Shown here: positions 14,531-17,888 of the stretch, one piece after another | Layout of the letters: each line of letters starts with the position of its first letter | Position numbering within the stretch: position 1 is the first letter of the stretch | Source: JAHLMP01 sp964608845 | GTDB lineage: Archaea; Aenigmatarchaeota; Aenigmatarchaeia; GW2011-AR5; JAHLMP01 | DNA length: 17,888 bases | Direction: 5' to 3' | Assembly: GCA_964608845.1 (NCBI GenBank) | Contig: CAZSPP010000026.1 | Coordinates: forward strand, 1 to 17,888 | The notes under the pieces: generated by a model | Databases searched by the model: none | The model's input: only the letters and a program-made list of their open reading frames with translations | What the model was told of the DNA's origin: nothing | Translations under genes and position numbers: made by a program

Positions 14531-14588
14531 ATGTTCACGTGAACATAATTAAAATTTTGTGAACATTATGTGAAATAAACATGAAATT
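14531..14588 (+). repeat. 58-bp array module, copy 2
   Basis: Second copy of the palindrome-plus-half-sites module, 433 bp downstream of copy 1 in the same orientation, 50/58 identical. The positions of the half-sites are kept while the spacer bases vary. Confidence 0.85.
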
Positions 14589-14858
14589 ATTTCTTTATTC
14601 GTCAAAAAACTAATTAAAAATTCAACGTCTCTGTAAAACCATGAAAGATTTTATTCTAGGATTAATTACAAATAAAAATAAATAGAAGTTTTCGTATGAA
14701 GTTTTATGAAATATTTATGAACTTTTCATTAAATTCACGTGAAGTTTTTTGATTTAGGATGATTTTAAATTTTAGTAAAATTCCTTAAAAAATTTTTGAT
14801 TAAAAAGTAGTATTCTTAATAGGATTTAAATCCTCTAGTCTTTAGTTTAAACAAAAAC

Positions 14859-14916
14859 TTCACGCGTTTTTCACCAAATTTTCACGAATGTTCATATTTT
14901 ATTAACCTTTAAAAAC
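14859..14916 (+). promoter_or_regulatory. Reversed half-site cluster and TATA box before the AAA+ ATPase gene
   Basis: TTCAC at 14859, 14870 and 14881 and TTCAT at 14891 (steps 11, 11, 10) run in the opposite orientation to the rest of the array. A TATA-like CTTTAAAAA follows at 14908-14916, about 25 nt before the ATG at 14937. Binding here would be expected to act on transcription of the ATPase gene. Confidence 0.55.
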
Positions 14917-14936
14917 AAATATGAGATAAATGAATT

Positions 14937-16103
14937 ATGGAATCAGAAAAAGAAACCGAAGATAATGAAAATGATAATAATTTTTTGAATTCTCAAGAAG
15001 ATAAAGAGAAAGAAGAAAAAAAAGAAAGAGATGTTGAGATTGAAAAAAAGATAAGAGATTGGTTTGAAAAGCAGGGATGGAGGGGCAACCCTTTTGTTTT
15101 AAGTGTTATATCCTCAATATTTGTCGGTTGCGAAGAGGAGAAAAATAGACTAATATCTGCAATAGAAGAGAATCACAAAGTTACTCTAATTTTAGGTCCT
15201 ACCGGATCTGGAAAAACCACTGCACTAAAGTGGTTAGAAAAAAGATTCGAAAAAAACAATAAGATTGTTAAATTTGTTAGTAAACCACCAGAAGATATCG
15301 AATCCTTGCTAGAACTATTTAATAATATTTTCAAACCCATCTGGCCTCTGAGTATATTCTTTCCAAAAATAAAAAATATTCACGAGCTTCCAGATTTTCT
15401 AAACAAGAAACTAAAAAGTAAAACACTTGTTCTACTTCTAGACGAGGCACATGAAGCAAGTATAAACATCCTACAATGGTTTCGTGTCCTAATAGATCAA
15501 TCAGAAAATTTATGCATAGTTATTTCAGCACTACCAAATTTTGAAGAGACCTTAATAAAAAAGCTTGAAACATTTCATAAAAGAATTACCACAAAAATTG
15601 TTTTAAAACCATTAACAGAAAAAGATACAGAAGATTTGATATTAAAAAGAATAGAGTATGCGGGAAAAGGGTCTGATGTAAAAAACCCTTTCACAAAAGA
15701 AGCAATAAAAATAATTTATGAAAAAACAGGAGGCTTTCCAAGAGAAATTCTAAGATTATGCGATTTTGCTGTGAATAAAGCAATAGAAAAAAATTTGGAT
15801 AAGATAGATGCTGAAATATTTAAAGAAAAGGAGGAAGAACCTATAACACAATTTTCATTAGAAAGTATGCCTAGAAGACAAAGAGAGGTTTTAGAAGCAA
15901 TAATAGAAAATAAAAATACGCCAAACGAAATTTTAGATTTTATAGATCTTAGTAGTTACAAATCAAGATATCATGCATTAAGATCAGTAAATAACATCTT
16001 ACAAAGGCTAATAAAAGAAGGATATATAGAAAGAAGAAAACACGGAAAAACATATTATTATAATCTTTCTCCAAAGCTCCGAACAATGCTTGTAAAAGCT
16101 TAG
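14937..16103 (+). CDS. AAA+ ATPase with C-terminal winged helix, Orc1/Cdc6-like or ExeA-like
   Basis: Order: an acidic, low-complexity N-terminus (1-40); 'WRGNPFVLSV' and 'IFVGCEEEKNRL' (47-72), the usual entry to Orc/ExeA-type AAA+ domains; Walker A 'GPTGSGKTT' (87-95); Walker B 'LVLLLDEAHE' (164-173); a sensor-1-like 'IVISALPNFEE'; a sensor-2-like 'TGGFPREILRLCDFAVNKAI' with Arg269; then a winged helix at about 308-388. The closest roles are an origin-binding initiator of the Orc1/Cdc6 kind or an ExeA/TniB-like ATPase; the sequence alone does not decide. Adjacent iterons favour a replication or maintenance role. It reads away from the array and converges on the RHH gene. Confidence 0.8.
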   Translation: MESEKETEDNENDNNFLNSQEDKEKEEKKERDVEIEKKIRDWFEKQGWRGNPFVLSVISSIFVGCEEEKNRLISAIEENHKVTLILGPTGSGKTTALKWLEKRFEKNNKIVKFVSKPPEDIESLLELFNNIFKPIWPLSIFFPKIKNIHELPDFLNKKLKSKTLVLLLDEAHEASINILQWFRVLIDQSENLCIVISALPNFEETLIKKLETFHKRITTKIVLKPLTEKDTEDLILKRIEYAGKGSDVKNPFTKEAIKIIYEKTGGFPREILRLCDFAVNKAIEKNLDKIDAEIFKEKEEEPITQFSLESMPRRQREVLEAIIENKNTPNEILDFIDLSSYKSRYHALRSVNNILQRLIKEGYIERRKHGKTYYYNLSPKLRTMLVKA

Positions 16104-16125
16104 TATTTTTGGATTAAGCATTTTT

Positions 16126-16168
16126 GTGTTTCTGAATTCGTTGATTGCTCTTATTGAAACACTTTTTT
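16126..16168 (+). terminator. Hairpin plus T6 after the AAA+ gene
   Basis: GTGTTTC (16126-16132) pairs with GAAACAC (16156-16162), followed at once by TTTTTT. The loop is long (23 nt). It lies between the convergent AAA+ and RHH genes. Confidence 0.35.
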
Positions 16169-16188
16169 AAAACTCGAATGACTTCAAA

Positions 16189-16344
16189 TCAACTTCTTTT
16201 AAAATTCCTTACATAACTAGAGCTTATGAACTTCCTTGTAGCTTCTCTTATAACATCTGATCTTGTCGAATATACTTTTCTTTTTACTAGCTTGTCGATC
16301 TCTTCTATAACCTTTTCCGGCATTCTAACTTGTACGACTTTCAT
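16189..16344 (-). CDS. Ribbon-helix-helix (CopG/Arc-like) DNA-binding protein
   Basis: A 51-residue frame whose protein has the RHH fold: a beta strand 'MKVVQVRMPEKVIEEIDKLV' (strand then helix 1), a turn 'KRKVYSTRSD' and helix 2 'VIREATRKFISSS'. The S-T-R-S-D-V-I-R-E-A stretch is the classic start of helix 2 in this family. Such dimers bind short inverted operators and often control plasmid copy number, toxin-antitoxin pairs or their own gene. No toxin partner is seen. A TATA-like TTTTTAAAT lies about 28 nt upstream, and an imperfect inverted repeat ATTACT/AGTGAT overlaps the start region at about 16345-16360. Confidence 0.8.
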   Translation of the reverse strand: MKVVQVRMPEKVIEEIDKLVKRKVYSTRSDVIREATRKFISSSYVRNFKRS

Positions 16345-16473
16345 ATTACTAAATAGTGATTAAAAATTTAAAAAGTTATCGGTTAGTAGTAAAAATTTAA
16401 ATATTTTGGTTTTTCTTTTAAAATAAATTTATCTTAATGCTAAAATTCAAAAACAAAAAAGTTAATGTTAACG

Positions 16474-16674
16474 TCAATATTTTGCAGCAAGCTTAATATC
16501 TTTTTTCATAACAGTTCTTCTCTTTTCAGCCTTTGCCAATTTTTCAGCCTTTTTGCATATTTCAATTCCTTTATTTTCTAATATCTGAGCAAGCTTATGA
16601 GCAGCTTTATTGCTTACCCTTTTTCCTCCAACCTTTTTTATTATTTTTTTTATTGGCGCAATTGTTAGCTCCAT
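16474..16674 (-). CDS. Archaeal histone
   Basis: Single histone-fold protein that dimerises and wraps DNA. From ATG 16674 it has 66 residues: 'MELTIAPIKKIIKKVGGKRV' (helix 1 and loop 1), 'SNKAAHKLAQILENKGIEIC' (helix 2), 'EKRRTVMKKDIKLAAKY' (loop 2 and helix 3). The 'RTVMKKDIKLA' end matches the archaeal histone R-[KT]-T-V-K-x-x-D-I-x-L-A pattern. An upstream frame extension adding MLIL is unlikely, because relatives begin near ME[LI]. There are no N-terminal or C-terminal tails. It is divergent from the DUF373 gene. Confidence 0.93.
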   Translation of the reverse strand: MELTIAPIKKIIKKVGGKRVSNKAAHKLAQILENKGIEICKKAEKLAKAEKRRTVMKKDIKLAAKY

Positions 16675-16697
16675 CAAAATCAACAATTTTTAATAGT

Positions 16698-16708
16698 TTT
16701 TTATAAAT
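16698..16708 (-). promoter_or_regulatory. TATA-like box for the histone gene
   Basis: On the minus strand TTTATAAAAAA lies about 24-34 nt before the histone ATG at 16674, which fits a leaderless or nearly leaderless transcript. It sits in the 42-nt divergent gap with the DUF373 gene. Confidence 0.4.
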
Positions 16709-16716
16709 TAAAGATT

Positions 16717-17787
16717 ATGGCTACTTCTGAAACTCTAATAATATGTATTGATAGAGATAATGATATTGGTGAAAAAACAAAAAATAAAGGGCCTATAATT
16801 GGAGAGGATGAATGCAGAAGAGTTGGAGAAGAACTTATTTTAGCAGACCCAGAAGATACTGATGCAAATTCAATATTTGGTGCAATAAAATTAAAAAAAG
16901 AGATAAGCAATTCAGAAATAGTTATTTTAACAGGAGATAAGGATGTTGGATTAAAGTCTGATCAAGAATTGGTTAAGCAACTTGAGTATGTAATTGATAA
17001 AATAAAACCAAAAAATGCTATTATTGTAACAGATGGTGCAGAAGACGAATATATAATTCCTATAATACAATCAAGAATTCCAATAATTTCTGTAAAAAGA
17101 ATTGTGGTAAAGCAAAGTGAAAGATTGGAAACAGGATATTACATGTTAAAAGATTTTATAAAATATGTTTTTTCAAACCCAAGACTAGCAAGGGTTTTTA
17201 TAGGCCTGCCTGCTATTGCTATAATACTTATAGCAATTTTTGGTGCAACAGCATGGAGACTTATTTTAGGAACAATTGGAATATATTTATTCATAAAAGG
17301 CTTTCAGCTCGAAGGTTTAACAGACAGAATTATTAAATATGTTATAAAATCCTTTGCAACAAACAGATTAAGTTCATTTCTTTTATTAGTTTCAGGAATA
17401 TTTTTTGTAAGCGGTATAATATTTGGCTATAATAAGGTACAATCTTTATCTTTAGAATTAACAACTATCTTATTGTTCTTCAGAGAATCTCTTTTATTTT
17501 TCTCTGTTTCAGCATTTTTTATTTGGCTTGAAAAATTAACAACAACAAAAAAGGATATATATAAATACCTCACATTCTTAGCATTTATATTTGCTTCAAC
17601 AATAGTGAGCTATTCTTCAATAGAATTCATATTAAATCCTGAAAAATTTAATGAGCTTTTATTTTCAATATTTTTAGGATTTTCAGCGATAACAATATTT
17701 TTAATGGTTGAGAGAATTCAAAAAGGCAAAAAAGAAAAAATTAACAAAAAAATAAGTTTTAAGATTTCAAGAAAGAAAAAATCTTAG
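16717..17787 (+). CDS. DUF373 family membrane protein
   Basis: Archaeal protein family of unknown function. Residues 1-145 are a soluble domain: 'ETLIICIDRDNDIGEKTK' and 'GPIIGEDECRRVGEELILAD' with 'PEDTDANSIFGAI' are hallmarks of DUF373, followed by 'SEIVILTGDKDVG' and 'AIIVTDGAEDEYIIPII'. Acidic residues in these motifs suggest a metal- or phosphate-binding site, but no activity is known. From about residue 160 there are five or six hydrophobic segments, then a Lys-rich cytoplasmic-type tail. The 356-residue length is normal for the family. The ATG 16717 is the only good start. Confidence 0.88.
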   Translation: MATSETLIICIDRDNDIGEKTKNKGPIIGEDECRRVGEELILADPEDTDANSIFGAIKLKKEISNSEIVILTGDKDVGLKSDQELVKQLEYVIDKIKPKNAIIVTDGAEDEYIIPIIQSRIPIISVKRIVVKQSERLETGYYMLKDFIKYVFSNPRLARVFIGLPAIAIILIAIFGATAWRLILGTIGIYLFIKGFQLEGLTDRIIKYVIKSFATNRLSSFLLLVSGIFFVSGIIFGYNKVQSLSLELTTILLFFRESLLFFSVSAFFIWLEKLTTTKKDIYKYLTFLAFIFASTIVSYSSIEFILNPEKFNELLFSIFLGFSAITIFLMVERIQKGKKEKINKKISFKISRKKKS

Positions 17788-17854
17788 TAACTAAATATTT
17801 AAAAATAAATAAAACAATATATATAACAAGTTTAACAATTAATTCGGTGAATAA

Positions 17855-17868
17855 ATGACAAGAAAAAC
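17855..17868 (+). CDS. First codons of a truncated gene
   Basis: ATG at 17855 follows CGGTGA at RBS spacing and a TATA-like run, ATATATATAA, some 35 nt upstream. Only M-T-R-K and part of the next codon are genomic; after that the frame runs into adapter sequence. The product cannot be identified, and any translation beyond 17868 is artificial. Confidence 0.5.
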
Positions 17869-17888
17869 AGATCGGAAGAGCGGTTCAG
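17869..17888 (+). other. Illumina paired-end adapter remnant (not genome)
   Basis: The last 20 bases, AGATCGGAAGAGCGGTTCAG, equal the start of the Illumina paired-end adapter. A 20-base exact match at the very end of the window is not a chance event; it is untrimmed read-through at the contig end. Confidence 0.97.

Larger units (their letters stand above)
13925..14895. repeat. 11-bp phased iteron array; candidate replication origin
   Basis: Gene-free, very AT-rich DNA filled with half-sites of the form GTGAAC, GTGAAA or ATGAAA. Starts are 13925, 13936, 13947, 13958, 13980; 14031, 14041, 14052, 14063; 14106, 14126, 14137, 14148, 14159, 14170, 14181; 14463, 14474, 14485, 14497, 14508; 14539, 14559, 14570, 14581; 14696, 14706, 14717, 14739. 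Most steps are exactly 11 bp, about one helical turn, so the sites lie on one face of the DNA. Six face-to-face pairs form TTCACGTGAA (13942, 13953, 13975, 14101, 14534, 14734). Reversed half-sites TTCAC/TTCAT follow at 14859-14895. No reading frame in the area looks real. The layout suggests multi-copy protein binding, as at iteron origins or centromere-like sites. The standard archaeal origin recognition box with its G-run is not seen. Confidence 0.85.

Noticed and set aside
13925..14895. CRISPR array reading of the repeat region
   Set aside because: Units are about 11 bp with no unique spacers of 30-40 nt, and no cas genes are nearby.

Overview
The window reads as chromosomal DNA of a small-genome, strongly AT-rich archaeon, most likely of the DPANN type (a guess from gene style; the exact phylum cannot be fixed by eye). 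Archaeal markers are CDP-archaeol synthase, an EMC3/DUF106 membrane insertase, archaeal release factor aRF1, RNA polymerase subunit Rpo11/L, diphthamide synthase Dph2, ribosomal proteins L37e and S8e, an archaeal LSm, a single-fold histone and a DUF373 protein. Genes are tightly packed, stop/start overlaps are common, and several promoters look leaderless (TATA-like box about 25 nt before the ATG).

Layout. 1-443: end of an mTERF-like repeat gene broken by a frameshift at an A7 run. 637-2011: carS, an EMC3-like gene and a convergent yjbQ. 2056-8054: a long + strand run of asparaginyl-tRNA synthetase, a CBS-pair protein, a CPA2-like antiporter, aRF1, a thymidylate kinase/adenylate kinase fusion and a second adenylate kinase. 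8074-9835 on the minus strand: LSm, L37e, a tRNA-Lys(CTT) with an insertion in its T-loop, dph2 and rpoL. 9999-12126: S8e, a small membrane protein, a TatD-family nuclease and a membrane-anchored exported protein. 12387-13289: a GalE-like sugar-nucleotide epimerase. 16474-17787: histone and DUF373.

The most interesting part is 13487-16344. A wHTH protein with an AT-hook-like motif is followed by about 1.1 kb of gene-free, very AT-rich DNA. This DNA holds about 29 forward half-sites of the type GTGAAC/GTGAAA/ATGAAA, mostly spaced exactly 11 bp apart, six copies of the palindrome TTCACGTGAA, a diverged duplication of a 58-bp module, and a reversed group of four half-sites just upstream of an AAA+ ATPase with a C-terminal winged helix. 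A short ribbon-helix-helix gene lies beyond the ATPase. The layout resembles a replication origin or maintenance locus with its own initiator-like ATPase, but the repeats do not look like the usual archaeal origin recognition boxes.

The last 20 bases (17869-17888) are Illumina paired-end adapter, not genome, so the natural sequence ends at about 17868, a few codons into another gene.
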